From positions 24,109 through 88,108 of the IMG/VR virus record IMGVR_UViG_3300030004_000014: DNA of 64,000 bases; one strand, 5' to 3'. Shown one piece after another: positions 10,458 through 19,566 of the stretch. The notes beneath the pieces were generated by a model that had not been told where the DNA came from, ran no database searches, and was given only the letters and a program-made list of their open reading frames with translations. Position numbers and translations under genes: made by a program. How positions within the stretch are numbered: position 1 is the first letter of the stretch; each line of letters opens with the position of its first letter. The DNA comes from a virus.

Positions 10458-13367
10458 TCAATTTGATAATTTAAATGTAATATTAATATTAGGCTCTAAC
10501 GACAATGTATTTGCAATAGGATCACAAACAAGTTGTAATGGGATAACTGGAATCATATTTGTATTCTGATTAAACAAAGTTTGTAGTGAAGTATCGCCGT
10601 TGATACCATTAACATCAGCAGATGTAATCTGATCGGGGAATGCATTTTCAATTAATGATTCAATATATGTCATTGATATAGTTTCTTCTGTAAGAACAAC
10701 ATTTATAATATCGATAACTTTATTCTTAATAACATTCTGACTGGATTCACTATCTATAACAGACATTGTCACATAGAGAGTCATATCAAATATCAAGCCA
10801 ATATCAACAGTTGTTGTTTTACCATTTCCAATATATAAAGTAATATTTCCAATTGAGTTATTAGGAACAAAGTACAACTCTGTTCTTTCTAACAAACTAT
10901 TTTGCATAGTTGTAATAGTAGTAAGGTACGAATTGACAACAGAAGATAAATTCGATACAAAGGATATATCTGTTGTATTATCACTATAAAACAGTCTAAT
11001 ATCAAATAACATTGAAGTGATGTAATATACTAATGTTCTATCGGCCATAACAATAGGATTGCCAAACTCATCTAATACTAAATCATTGATATTGTGTTCA
11101 ATTATTTTATTTCCTGTAGCATCTAGAACAAAGTCTCCACTATTATGAATAATTGTTAATTCAGGAACTCCATTATTAATTGTATATGTAGGAACCCCAG
11201 TACTATCAGTTGCATATACATCATTCTGATAGGTATGATAAACAGTACTGATATATTTTTTATATGTTTGTGAACTATAAGAAGCATCTGTAATATTAAA
11301 GATTGTATTTGATAAATTAGTACCAAAAATAATATCAATAGATTGTTTACTAATACCAATATATTTAGTATAAGGACTTATTAATGATCCAGTAATCGTA
11401 GAGTCAATAGCTGCTCCAGTGATAACACCAGGAGCTACTAAAAAATAAACTTCAAATGTAGTTTCTAAATCTATATAACAATCTGTAGTATCTGTTTGTG
11501 TTTGATACAATGTTGTTTCAAAAGTATCGTCATTTTTAATAAGGTATGTTGTTGGAATAGACACTTCATAAACATACATGGAAGAACCATTTGTAGCAGT
11601 CTGTATTCCGCCATATGTTGCATAAGCATACATGCTACTACTATCAGAAGCAACTGTTTTTAAAAGAACAACAACATTAGATTGATCAATAGCTGTCATA
11701 TCTGATGTAGGAATACACCCTAATGTAATATTAAAACCACCAGTACCATTATCTAAATGATTAACGATCACATCGACAATAGAGATCTGTGCACTCACAT
11801 TTGAATTTTCAGCAATGAAATTGATATTATTACATTTAGGAGAAGTAAGATCATAAGAAACTGAAACGGGATAATCTTCTGATAAATATGTTACAATATG
11901 GAAAGGACATTTTAAAATAGTTTCGTTGTTTAATAATGTTGCCAGGTCAGTTTTTGATAATTTATCTAAACCAGAAACATATGTATCTGTTAGTGGGGTT
12001 GCGACCATACTTATTTTAGAATATGTATAATACATTGTTGGTAGTATAGTTATTGTATTACTATTAAAGTTAAGAATAGATTTAATGTCTGAAGTATTTG
12101 TTGTATCTATTTGAATATTACCATTAACTAAAGGAACATATGAATTGGCACCACCAGAAATAGTAGCACTACCATTAAGAATACGAGATGTGATATTATC
12201 AACATATCGTGTTAATGTAAATCCATTCTTAGCAAAGAATGTTTCTAATTCTTCTTCTGTCACAGGGACTGAATCATCCAGAGCATCTGCATTAATAGCT
12301 GCTTTTAACTGATCAAATGTTAATGCACTAGAACCTCCTGTAATAACAGTATCTAATGGAGTTAAACTCAATGTTGATAAATTCTTTAAAATAGAAGAAT
12401 ATGAAGTCACATCATAGAAATCTAAGTTAAGATCGATATTACCAGTAGAAGACTCTACTGATGTAATAACATAGTCTAATGATCCTTGTGTTGTATATGT
12501 TTCAATTAATATCTTGTTTCCCATAAGTCCACTAGAAAAATAAACTGATGGAATAGTTACAACATAAGACGATATGTCTGAATAAATATCAAGCTTAGCT
12601 GTAGGAACAGTAACATCATAAACATCTTTTGTTAATGTATATTCAATTTCTTCCCATGCATTATTTGTTCCAGTATTTGTATAAATCCTAGCAGCATAAA
12701 ACTGATCAGTATAAGGAATAGACATATTAAAACCTTCAGTATCCGTAATCGTTTTTTGACTGACGGATACATCAAATTGAAAAACAGGGATGTCTATACT
12801 AATTAGACTTAATAATGAAAATGAATATGGTCCAATTGTTGTCAAAACATTAGATGATAATGTATAAAGAGGATTTATAACTGAAGTATCCCAATAAATA
12901 TTAAATGTGTTTGTAACACTATTGATATCTATATTGATAGGATAATAAATACCAAATGTTAAATTTCCAATTGTAAAAATAGTTCCTCTCGGTATAACAA
13001 CTCTATTGTACTGAGAATTATATTTAATAGCATTACTAATGAGGTAATTTGCATCTAGAGTAACACGTACTGTTGTATTAGCAGGTCCTGCTGTAATTTT
13101 TACGAAATCGAAGTTACTAACATGATAGAGCAGTTCTTTCATAGTTGTAGCTCTTTGAGCATAATAAACATTATTAGCACTTTTGAATAGATTAACTGAT
13201 TGTGAACACATAGAAGACCCAGCTTCTAATAAATTACAAAAAGCATTATTAGGATCAGCGATATCATATATTCCATTTTGTCTATTGGAAATTTCATCTA
13301 GAATTTTATAAACCATAGTTCCCGGATTTGCTAATATTTCACTTCCTAATGTAATATCATCAAACAT
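10458..13367 (-). CDS. Large baseplate-type structural protein (possible gp6-like wedge)
   Basis: 969 residues, with a good ribosome site (AAGGAGACAAGATCG before the ATG). The N-terminus (about residues 1-120) describes a helical segment with NGIYDIADPNNAFCNLLEAG and then RATTMKELLYHVSNFDF, resembling the N-terminal region of baseplate wedge proteins of large myoviruses. Most of the rest is Thr/Ser/Ile/Tyr-rich beta-structure with repeating strand-turn patterns, as in wedge, spike or fibre proteins. Near the C-terminus (about 850-969) is a mixed region like the end of gpJ/gp6-type proteins. It is the downstream partner of the 394-residue structural gene, which lies 14 bases upstream on the same strand. 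The specific gp6 assignment is inference. Confidence 0.5.
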   Translation of the reverse strand: MFDDITLGSEILANPGTMVYKILDEISNRQNGIYDIADPNNAFCNLLEAGSSMCSQSVNLFKSANNVYYAQRATTMKELLYHVSNFDFVKITAGPANTTVRVTLDANYLISNAIKYNSQYNRVVIPRGTIFTIGNLTFGIYYPINIDINSVTNTFNIYWDTSVINPLYTLSSNVLTTIGPYSFSLLSLISIDIPVFQFDVSVSQKTITDTEGFNMSIPYTDQFYAARIYTNTGTNNAWEEIEYTLTKDVYDVTVPTAKLDIYSDISSYVVTIPSVYFSSGLMGNKILIETYTTQGSLDYVITSVESSTGNIDLNLDFYDVTSYSSILKNLSTLSLTPLDTVITGGSSALTFDQLKAAINADALDDSVPVTEEELETFFAKNGFTLTRYVDNITSRILNGSATISGGANSYVPLVNGNIQIDTTNTSDIKSILNFNSNTITILPTMYYTYSKISMVATPLTDTYVSGLDKLSKTDLATLLNNETILKCPFHIVTYLSEDYPVSVSYDLTSPKCNNINFIAENSNVSAQISIVDVIVNHLDNGTGGFNITLGCIPTSDMTAIDQSNVVVLLKTVASDSSSMYAYATYGGIQTATNGSSMYVYEVSIPTTYLIKNDDTFETTLYQTQTDTTDCYIDLETTFEVYFLVAPGVITGAAIDSTITGSLISPYTKYIGISKQSIDIIFGTNLSNTIFNITDASYSSQTYKKYISTVYHTYQNDVYATDSTGVPTYTINNGVPELTIIHNSGDFVLDATGNKIIEHNINDLVLDEFGNPIVMADRTLVYYITSMLFDIRLFYSDNTTDISFVSNLSSVVNSYLTTITTMQNSLLERTELYFVPNNSIGNITLYIGNGKTTTVDIGLIFDMTLYVTMSVIDSESSQNVIKNKVIDIINVVLTEETISMTYIESLIENAFPDQITSADVNGINGDTSLQTLFNQNTNMIPVIPLQLVCDPIANTLSLEPNINITFKLSN

Positions 13368-13381
13368 CGATCTTGTCTCCT

Positions 13382-14566
13382 TTAGACACCCATAGTCTCT
13401 TTCATAGCTTCAACAGATTTTGATGGTAACGTTGAATTTACTGTAATGTCTTCAAACATTGATTCTATTTTACTTTTATATGGGTTGTCTAATGATTTAT
13501 CTGTTAAGAACACCATTTCATTCATACCCACTTTCTTACTATTAAATAAACCATAAGTATCAACATATGGAAATCCGATATAGTTATAATTTGAAGAGAC
13601 TGGAACTTTTGTATAACTTTGTATATCAGAAATAGTTTTATCTCCGCTGAACTTCATAGTAACTCTATTAAAATCTTGAAATATCATAGGATTCATATAT
13701 TCTATTTTATTACAGAAGAAGTTTACGCTTAAATTAATATTCTCATGTAAGAATGCTTGTTTTTCACTATGATTAAATGACTGACCAATAGGGTGTGATT
13801 TGAACATACATCCAGTTGCTTTAGCCCATTTTGTAATATACTGTCTTGAAGGATCTAAAATAAATCTATAAATAGAACATGTATAATTCATTCTTCTTAA
13901 GAAGATATCGTCCTGATAAGCAACAGTTAAACCAGTTGGTAATAGTTCAACATAATGCAACCAGTAATATAACAAAGCACTGATAAAACTACCTTGAATA
14001 TCTCTGAATGTTAAATTTAAATCATATGTTCTATTCAACATATCTGAACCACGAACAAATGTAAAATCTTCACAGAAGAATCCTTCTGCAATTGTTTCAG
14101 TATCGAGTGTAGGATCTGGCCAACCAGTCTGACTCATTAATGTATTAGATAATGGGATAAGAAAAGGAGAATTATTATCAATAAATGGACACTGGTCCGC
14201 TAATGGTTTAAATACTCCAGAATCTGCTAAATATGTATCCAGCATCATTCTGACTGCAAAATTAATACTTGTAGTATCAATGGTATCTAACATAGCCATT
14301 ACGTTATCTCGTCTTAAAGAAGGCATAGATAAATTAAGTCTAGGTCTTGTTATAAAAGTAAGACCTGGTGTATCAGTAACAGGCAACATAACATTTCTAT
14401 TAAATCGATCATACGATGCCAAAATGTTTTCATATTGATACTCAGAACTGCCGAAACCCGAATACATAAAAGATTGTTTTGTAAGAAGATCCATTATTTC
14501 TTGGTGTTCGCCATCATAAAGACTTATATTTCCAGTACTAGCTTTTTGTATTTCATAGTCGCCCAT
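13382..14566 (-). CDS. Structural protein of the tail or baseplate
   Basis: 394 residues from the ATG at 14566, which has GGAGG nine bases upstream. A further in-frame ATG at 14599 would add 11 residues but has no such ribosome site. The protein is rich in aromatic residues and Met, with a central region (about 130-270) containing NSPFLIPLSNTLMSQTGWP and DLNLTFRDIQGSFISALLYY. This pattern is typical of compact virion proteins in jumbo myoviruses. No enzyme motif is visible. It is the first gene of a two-gene minus-strand operon with the 969-residue baseplate-type protein, and its promoter must lie in the 86-bp divergent region upstream. Confidence 0.5.
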   Translation of the reverse strand: MGDYEIQKASTGNISLYDGEHQEIMDLLTKQSFMYSGFGSSEYQYENILASYDRFNRNVMLPVTDTPGLTFITRPRLNLSMPSLRRDNVMAMLDTIDTTSINFAVRMMLDTYLADSGVFKPLADQCPFIDNNSPFLIPLSNTLMSQTGWPDPTLDTETIAEGFFCEDFTFVRGSDMLNRTYDLNLTFRDIQGSFISALLYYWLHYVELLPTGLTVAYQDDIFLRRMNYTCSIYRFILDPSRQYITKWAKATGCMFKSHPIGQSFNHSEKQAFLHENINLSVNFFCNKIEYMNPMIFQDFNRVTMKFSGDKTISDIQSYTKVPVSSNYNYIGFPYVDTYGLFNSKKVGMNEMVFLTDKSLDNPYKSKIESMFEDITVNSTLPSKSVEAMKETMGV

Positions 14567-14652
14567 ATGGAATTCGCCTCCATAAAGTGTACAAATCATA
14601 GTATATTTTAAAAAGATATTTTATAGATTGTGGAATTATAAGGATTTCCAAA
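14567..14652. promoter_or_regulatory. Divergent promoter region
   Basis: This AT-rich gap of 86 bp separates a minus-strand operon from a plus-strand operon, so it must hold starts for both. It contains GTATATTTTAAAA around 14604 and TTTTATAG around 14622. The ribosome site of the plus gene is AAGGA at 14640-14644. Assignment of individual promoter elements is not possible by eye. Confidence 0.45.
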
Positions 14653-16032
14653 ATGGCTATTCCTGCCGTGCTTACTGCCGTCTCTGGCGTTTCGTCTATG
14701 CTTAATGCTGTAAAGTCATTAGGTGTTAAAACTCCAGAAGGTGAGGTTACTGTTGGTGATGTTATTAATGCCACTAAAGATATTAAAGATAGTGCTAATG
14801 TAAGTCTTTTTTCATTTGCTAAAAAGAGCATGATCATAAGCCGTATTTACATCGACGAAACTGTTGCTTCTGAACCTATCATGACAGATGTCGTTAAAAC
14901 AACACACAACTTATTTGCTGCTCTTGTCCTTAATGCTCTCCAGATGAACAATTATGTTACCGGTGGTAAGACTATTGAAAGCATGATTAAGGTTGTCGCT
15001 ACTGAATCTCTGACAAAAGAACATGTTTCTTCTATTGCCGCTTTCGAAGCTATGAATACAACATATAAAACAAAAATTAAATTAAACAGAAATGTCTTTA
15101 GTTTAGAAGATTTAAAGGAAGATGAATTTAAATATAAGCAGCAAAAAGATGCTGTTGATTACATCATCGACCATAGTAAAGATGCTTATAAAAGAAATAA
15201 AGATGAACAAGATCGTACTCATCAGGACAATCGTGATAAGACACAAGATGAGAAAGATCGTTTGGCTCAGAAGAGCAGACAACAAGATACAATGCTTAAA
15301 ATTATGGATCTTGAAAATAAGAATAAGCAGACTCCTTATGGTACAAAAGGCCAGGTTGTCTCATTAGCTGGTGACAATCATATTCCTGCTGGTAAAGTTA
15401 TTGAAGTTACTCTACAGAACCCTGATAATCATCACGCCAATGTCACTATTAATTTATTAGTTCAGATGTCTCCCTACATCATGCCGATCCGTGTTGCTAT
15501 TGAAGCTATTAAACTGAATGTTGTTCATACATTTATGCAGCGCTACTTACAGTGGAAGACTGGTGAGATTTCTTTCTGGGGCGATCTTGTGTTTAATATG
15601 GATGTTATTCGTGATCGTAATAAAGCTATGCGTCAGGATAGCACTGGTATTCTATCTGAGATGGCTAAACAGCAGACTAAAAATCGTGGTAAAGCATATG
15701 CTAATATTGCTTATAAGCAAGCAGACCGTTCTCGCAATTTAGCAAATGCTGTCATGGTATTTAGCGGCGATGCTGCTAAATTGGCTCAGGCAGAATCTGG
15801 TTTTACATTTGAAAATAAAGAAATGCGCGATGACTTCTTTGCTAAGTCTTTTACCATGATGATTATCATTGTTGATACGATGTACAATACTGTCACTATG
15901 TATTACAATGGTTTAGATACTGTTTCTACATTTACATTTGATCAAATGAAAACATCTGCTAAGGGTGGTGGGAACTTAGATATTGTCTCTGTTCTTAATG
16001 CTTTAAACCAGGGCAAGGCTCCTAAGTTCTAA
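14653..16032 (+). CDS. Unknown protein with charged central helix, 459 aa
   Basis: First gene of a four-gene operon. The N-terminus (residues about 1-30) is Ala/Val/Ser/Leu-rich and moderately hydrophobic. A highly charged region about residues 165-225 (DEQDRTHQDNRDKTQDEKDR and following) is probably a coiled coil linking two folded halves. The C-terminal half contains long hydrophobic segments such as TMMIIIVDTMYNTVTMYYNG. Codons here often end in C and the ribosome site AAGGA is good, suggesting strong expression. I do not recognise the family. A virion-internal or assembly protein is possible, but nothing proves it. Confidence 0.6.
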   Translation: MAIPAVLTAVSGVSSMLNAVKSLGVKTPEGEVTVGDVINATKDIKDSANVSLFSFAKKSMIISRIYIDETVASEPIMTDVVKTTHNLFAALVLNALQMNNYVTGGKTIESMIKVVATESLTKEHVSSIAAFEAMNTTYKTKIKLNRNVFSLEDLKEDEFKYKQQKDAVDYIIDHSKDAYKRNKDEQDRTHQDNRDKTQDEKDRLAQKSRQQDTMLKIMDLENKNKQTPYGTKGQVVSLAGDNHIPAGKVIEVTLQNPDNHHANVTINLLVQMSPYIMPIRVAIEAIKLNVVHTFMQRYLQWKTGEISFWGDLVFNMDVIRDRNKAMRQDSTGILSEMAKQQTKNRGKAYANIAYKQADRSRNLANAVMVFSGDAAKLAQAESGFTFENKEMRDDFFAKSFTMMIIIVDTMYNTVTMYYNGLDTVSTFTFDQMKTSAKGGGNLDIVSVLNALNQGKAPKF

Positions 16033-16046
16033 GAAAGGTTCTTTCC

Positions 16047-17030
16047 ATGAAATTTATGTTAGGTGGGTTCTTCTCCCGCATCTTCAAGTCTAAGAAGAAT
16101 TCTATTCGTAAGTCTGATTTATTAGATATTATTGATATCAATCTTGAAAATGTTGACGATATGATCGATATCACTTCTAAGAGTATTGATGTCTTAAAAT
16201 CTTTAACGGTTATTATTAGAAATAAGAAACAGAACCATAACATTTCTGATTTTTATAATCATTATAGTAATTTCTTGAAGTTGACAAATACTACAGTTGC
16301 TGGTTTAGAATCTAAAGCTATGTTGAGTTCTTTTATTACTCTATTTAAGATCATGGAAAACGATTTGACAATTATTAGAAATGAATTTAATACTGTTTTT
16401 AGTGCGGGAACAGACCCTACTGAGATTACTATTGAACAGATGAAGATGTCTCATGCTTCTTGTATCGGTTATATTCAGTTCATTCCTAAAGTTATCAACT
16501 TTTATACTTACATGTTTGATTACATGATGGCAGATGCTACAAATACAGTCGATACTGTTCCTCGGTATCGTATTGAAGAAATTATTGCAAATACGAATGC
16601 TGTTGCTTCATTCTTTGATATTCTATTCAATCGTAGATCTGGTCAGACTATTTTAACTGAAATTGAAATGATGCGTAAGAATAATAATGACTTCTTTATT
16701 CAGACGGATAAAGTCGTTATTGATGATACTGTTAATTTCAATGATTATAGCATTGCTATTAAAGGGTTATTGAATACTGGATTTGCTGTATTCTCTCCTA
16801 TTTTGTTTGTTATGGATTCTATTGAAAGTGTCAAGCGTCGTATTAATGAAGAACGTAAATATAGAAAAGATTGGTTATTGGCTAAGATTTCATTATATCG
16901 CCAGATGATGCAGAAGTTGGATACTGAATCTGCCGATTATAGAAAACTCGAAGAATTGGTTAATAAATTGAATGACGAAGTTACAAAATGCGATAAGGCT
17001 ATCCATGATTTCGAGGTAGGCCATGGCTAA
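16047..17030 (+). CDS. Unknown helical protein, 327 aa
   Basis: Starts 14 bases after the previous gene with AAAGG upstream. It is almost entirely helical, with a basic amphipathic N-terminus (GGFFSRIFKSKKNSIRKS) that could touch a membrane or nucleic acid, and a charged C-terminal coiled-coil-like helix about residues 260-325. No catalytic motif is visible. The stop overlaps the next gene by eight bases, so the two are probably made in fixed proportion. Function unknown. Confidence 0.6.
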   Translation: MKFMLGGFFSRIFKSKKNSIRKSDLLDIIDINLENVDDMIDITSKSIDVLKSLTVIIRNKKQNHNISDFYNHYSNFLKLTNTTVAGLESKAMLSSFITLFKIMENDLTIIRNEFNTVFSAGTDPTEITIEQMKMSHASCIGYIQFIPKVINFYTYMFDYMMADATNTVDTVPRYRIEEIIANTNAVASFFDILFNRRSGQTILTEIEMMRKNNNDFFIQTDKVVIDDTVNFNDYSIAIKGLLNTGFAVFSPILFVMDSIESVKRRINEERKYRKDWLLAKISLYRQMMQKLDTESADYRKLEELVNKLNDEVTKCDKAIHDFEVGHG

Positions 17031-17979
17031 TTCAAGACTCGATAGACAGGCTGATATTAAGAAATTCAAGTTACTGAGTAGTGATTCTGATATTGCTTAT
17101 TTTATGATTATGGTTCTTAAGTATACCAATCTACTAAGACGGTTTAATGATAAAAATTATGTATTTGAAAAAGGTATTCATTATCTACATGAATTCAAAC
17201 AGTTCTCATTGACACCAATGCCAACTGAATTAGATTATGATGAGCAGTTTGGTGTCTATGGTAATAAAACTAAAAATATTCAGAATACGGTTTTACAGAA
17301 ATTTATTTCATCTTCCATTAATACAAATATTATGACAATGTATGCTGGTCTATTTAAATGTATTGATAGAATGACAACTGGTAGATCATTATCAGTAAAT
17401 ATTGATACATTAGATCCCATTTCTTTAGAATATGTTAAATCTATATTGAAGCTAACTAATTTCAATAATACGAAAACTATAAGTGGCGATAACAATATTC
17501 TTTATAATTTGGAAACAACACTTTATAGTACAATGATTGGCTCTTTAAATGGTGTTGCAAAATCCATTTCTTATATCAGCCCTTTTATTGACAAGATAAG
17601 AACTATCACAACATCTGAAGTATTAGAGTTTAAAGATCATGTAAGTATTTTAAGAATTTTTATCTATATCATTTGCAGAATGACAAATACAAGTATAAAT
17701 GAAATTGAATGTAATTTTAAACATGTTCATCATAGAAGATTAGATTTTAAAATATCTAATAGCACACTATTGTGTGCTCCTATTTCTCTTCCTGTTATCA
17801 AATCTATTCCAGAAGAAAATTATCAAATTTCGAATGATGGTAGTGAATACCTTATTGCTATGGAAGATTATTTCTCTAGATTAGCAGGCTTGTATACACG
17901 ATTCAATGAAGACAATGTTTCAGTCATTAATAAGAAGTTAAAATCTCCGTTATATACTACGAATGCTATTTGGGGCTAG
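17023..17979 (+). CDS. Unknown protein, 318 aa
   Basis: The ATG at 17023 lies inside the end of the preceding gene and follows GAGGT, which is a good ribosome site. The protein is soluble and mostly helical, with conserved-looking motifs FEKGIHYLHEFKQFSLTPMP near residues 45-65 and a His-rich KHVHHRRLDF segment near residue 235. The His cluster could bind metal, but no other ligand pattern is obvious. Third gene of the operon at 14653-19456. Function unknown. Confidence 0.6.
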   Translation: MANSRLDRQADIKKFKLLSSDSDIAYFMIMVLKYTNLLRRFNDKNYVFEKGIHYLHEFKQFSLTPMPTELDYDEQFGVYGNKTKNIQNTVLQKFISSSINTNIMTMYAGLFKCIDRMTTGRSLSVNIDTLDPISLEYVKSILKLTNFNNTKTISGDNNILYNLETTLYSTMIGSLNGVAKSISYISPFIDKIRTITTSEVLEFKDHVSILRIFIYIICRMTNTSINEIECNFKHVHHRRLDFKISNSTLLCAPISLPVIKSIPEENYQISNDGSEYLIAMEDYFSRLAGLYTRFNEDNVSVINKKLKSPLYTTNAIWG

Positions 17980-18013
17980 TATTTTTCACAGACACAAGAA
18001 CGAGTCAAAAATC

Positions 18014-19456
18014 ATGGCAAATACAAAAAAGCGTATTTCACTATCGAATGTCATTTCGATTGTGTCTCAGTTCAAGGATGCGATCAATGGTGTTCGTAGT
18101 GGCCTTGAGAATATGCAGCATATTAGCTGCGAATTGAAAGAATCTCGTCATATCGCTAATGTTCTCAGACACGGTGGTATGAACAAATCTATTATCTCTA
18201 TTATTAATCCTGGTAATATTCACACTGGTTCTATTAAATCTATGCCTGCTCAAGAATCCCTTGATGATGTTGATGTCGATCCTACAGATCGCCGTGTTGA
18301 AAGTTTAACTTCTGAAATAGATGATATTAATGATTCCAATAATACTCGTATAAAGGATTGGTTGGGTAATGTCAGAGATAACCTTGGTGAAGTCTTCTCG
18401 AAACTCGAAGACAATGTTGCTCTGCTTGATGCGCAATTGGATAAAACTTCTGCTCGCCTTTCCACGAATAGTGTTGAAAATACTGAAGTCAATAATACTG
18501 CTCTTGTTGCGATCAATTCTTCGGCCTTGTTAGAAAAATTAAATGTACTTAAAAATCTGATTAAAGATATCGATATTAAACACATTGATCCTCTGGATAA
18601 TGATAGTATTAATGCTGTTGCTGAACATCTGAAATCTTTTGTTGAAGCTCTCAATCCTATTACTGGTGCTCAATATGATCAGTCTTCAAATACAATTATT
18701 CATTTAAAAGATAATATCAAAGAAAATTATATTGAATCGAAGGGTACTGTCAATAATCTCGGTTACAGTTACCAGAATGTTCTGGAAATCATTACCGCTG
18801 CTGATGAACTCTGTGATGAACTTGAAGTGCTCATCGGTCGCGCTGAAGGCATTTTGACCAATGTCTCTGACATGGTCAACTATGCTCATGGTGTCGACAA
18901 TGATGTTCCGCCTCAGGTTGAAAATGCTATTGGTAATGAGGATGATATCGAGACACCGTCAAACGTGTCACAAATCGACATCATTCATGATAATATAGCT
19001 CATCACGTATCGCTGTTTATCGAAACTATTGATGCTGCGTTATCGTGCATTTCTTGTGTTCTGCATGTTGCAGATCCGTTTACAAAGAAAGAGGACATCA
19101 TGCCTGATATAGATGAAAACTTGGACATCGTCACCGACGCCGAAGACATTCTGGATGCCGATCCTGCCAATCTGGTGGTCGAAGACGAGGAAGTCGAAGT
19201 TCCCGCCGACCTCGAATTCGGTGCTGTCGAAGATGCTGAGCTGGCTGGCGAAGGCAATGGCGCCGAGAACACCTTCGAAGATCCTATCGATCTGCCGGAA
19301 AAGACCGAGGACAAGCTGGAAGGTGAAGGGTTCGAGGACCCCGAGAACGACGGCCAGCATCATGAGATCAACAACGACGATCCCGAAAATGCCGGCAATG
19401 GCGAACGCCATGAAGAAGACTCGGCCGGCGCCGAAGTCGATCCTGAAAACCTGTAA
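18014..19456 (+). CDS. Unknown protein with GC-rich acidic C-terminal tail, 480 aa
   Basis: Translation most likely begins at the ATG at 18014 (MANTKKR); an earlier in-frame ATG at 17963 overlaps the previous gene and has no ribosome site. Residues about 1-350 are helical. From about residue 360 the protein is extremely acidic (Asp/Glu-rich, with Asn and Gly) to its end, probably disordered. The DNA coding this tail (about 19100-19456) is strikingly GC-rich compared with all surrounding sequence. Such tails occur in scaffolding-like proteins and nucleic-acid mimics. It is the last gene of its operon and is followed by a strong hairpin. Function unknown. Confidence 0.6.
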   Translation: MANTKKRISLSNVISIVSQFKDAINGVRSGLENMQHISCELKESRHIANVLRHGGMNKSIISIINPGNIHTGSIKSMPAQESLDDVDVDPTDRRVESLTSEIDDINDSNNTRIKDWLGNVRDNLGEVFSKLEDNVALLDAQLDKTSARLSTNSVENTEVNNTALVAINSSALLEKLNVLKNLIKDIDIKHIDPLDNDSINAVAEHLKSFVEALNPITGAQYDQSSNTIIHLKDNIKENYIESKGTVNNLGYSYQNVLEIITAADELCDELEVLIGRAEGILTNVSDMVNYAHGVDNDVPPQVENAIGNEDDIETPSNVSQIDIIHDNIAHHVSLFIETIDAALSCISCVLHVADPFTKKEDIMPDIDENLDIVTDAEDILDADPANLVVEDEEVEVPADLEFGAVEDAELAGEGNGAENTFEDPIDLPEKTEDKLEGEGFEDPENDGQHHEINNDDPENAGNGERHEEDSAGAEVDPENL

Positions 19457-19472
19457 TTTTTCAGGCTGATCA

Positions 19473-19505
19473 TATACCAGGTGGAGCATTGCTCCACCTG
19501 GTATA
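19473..19505 (+). terminator. Hairpin terminator after the 14653-19456 operon
   Basis: A 15-bp perfect stem (19473-19487 with 19491-19505), loop ATT, core CCAGGTGGAGC, followed by GATTTTCTTATTATTTT. Confidence 0.85.
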
Positions 19506-19566
19506 GATTTTCTTATTATTTTAGACCACTTTATAGATCATTTCTTTTTTATACGAAAGGACAAAA

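Noticed and set aside
10400-14600. Several TATATTAC octamers on the minus strand (around 11013, 13855 and 48590)
   Set aside because: They lie inside coding regions, lack the extended 20-base context, and an octamer of this composition is expected by chance in AT-rich DNA.
19040-19489. Long antisense reading frame over the GC-rich acidic tail
   Set aside because: It is a by-product of the biased GC-rich codons on the plus strand, has no ribosome site, and runs through the terminator.
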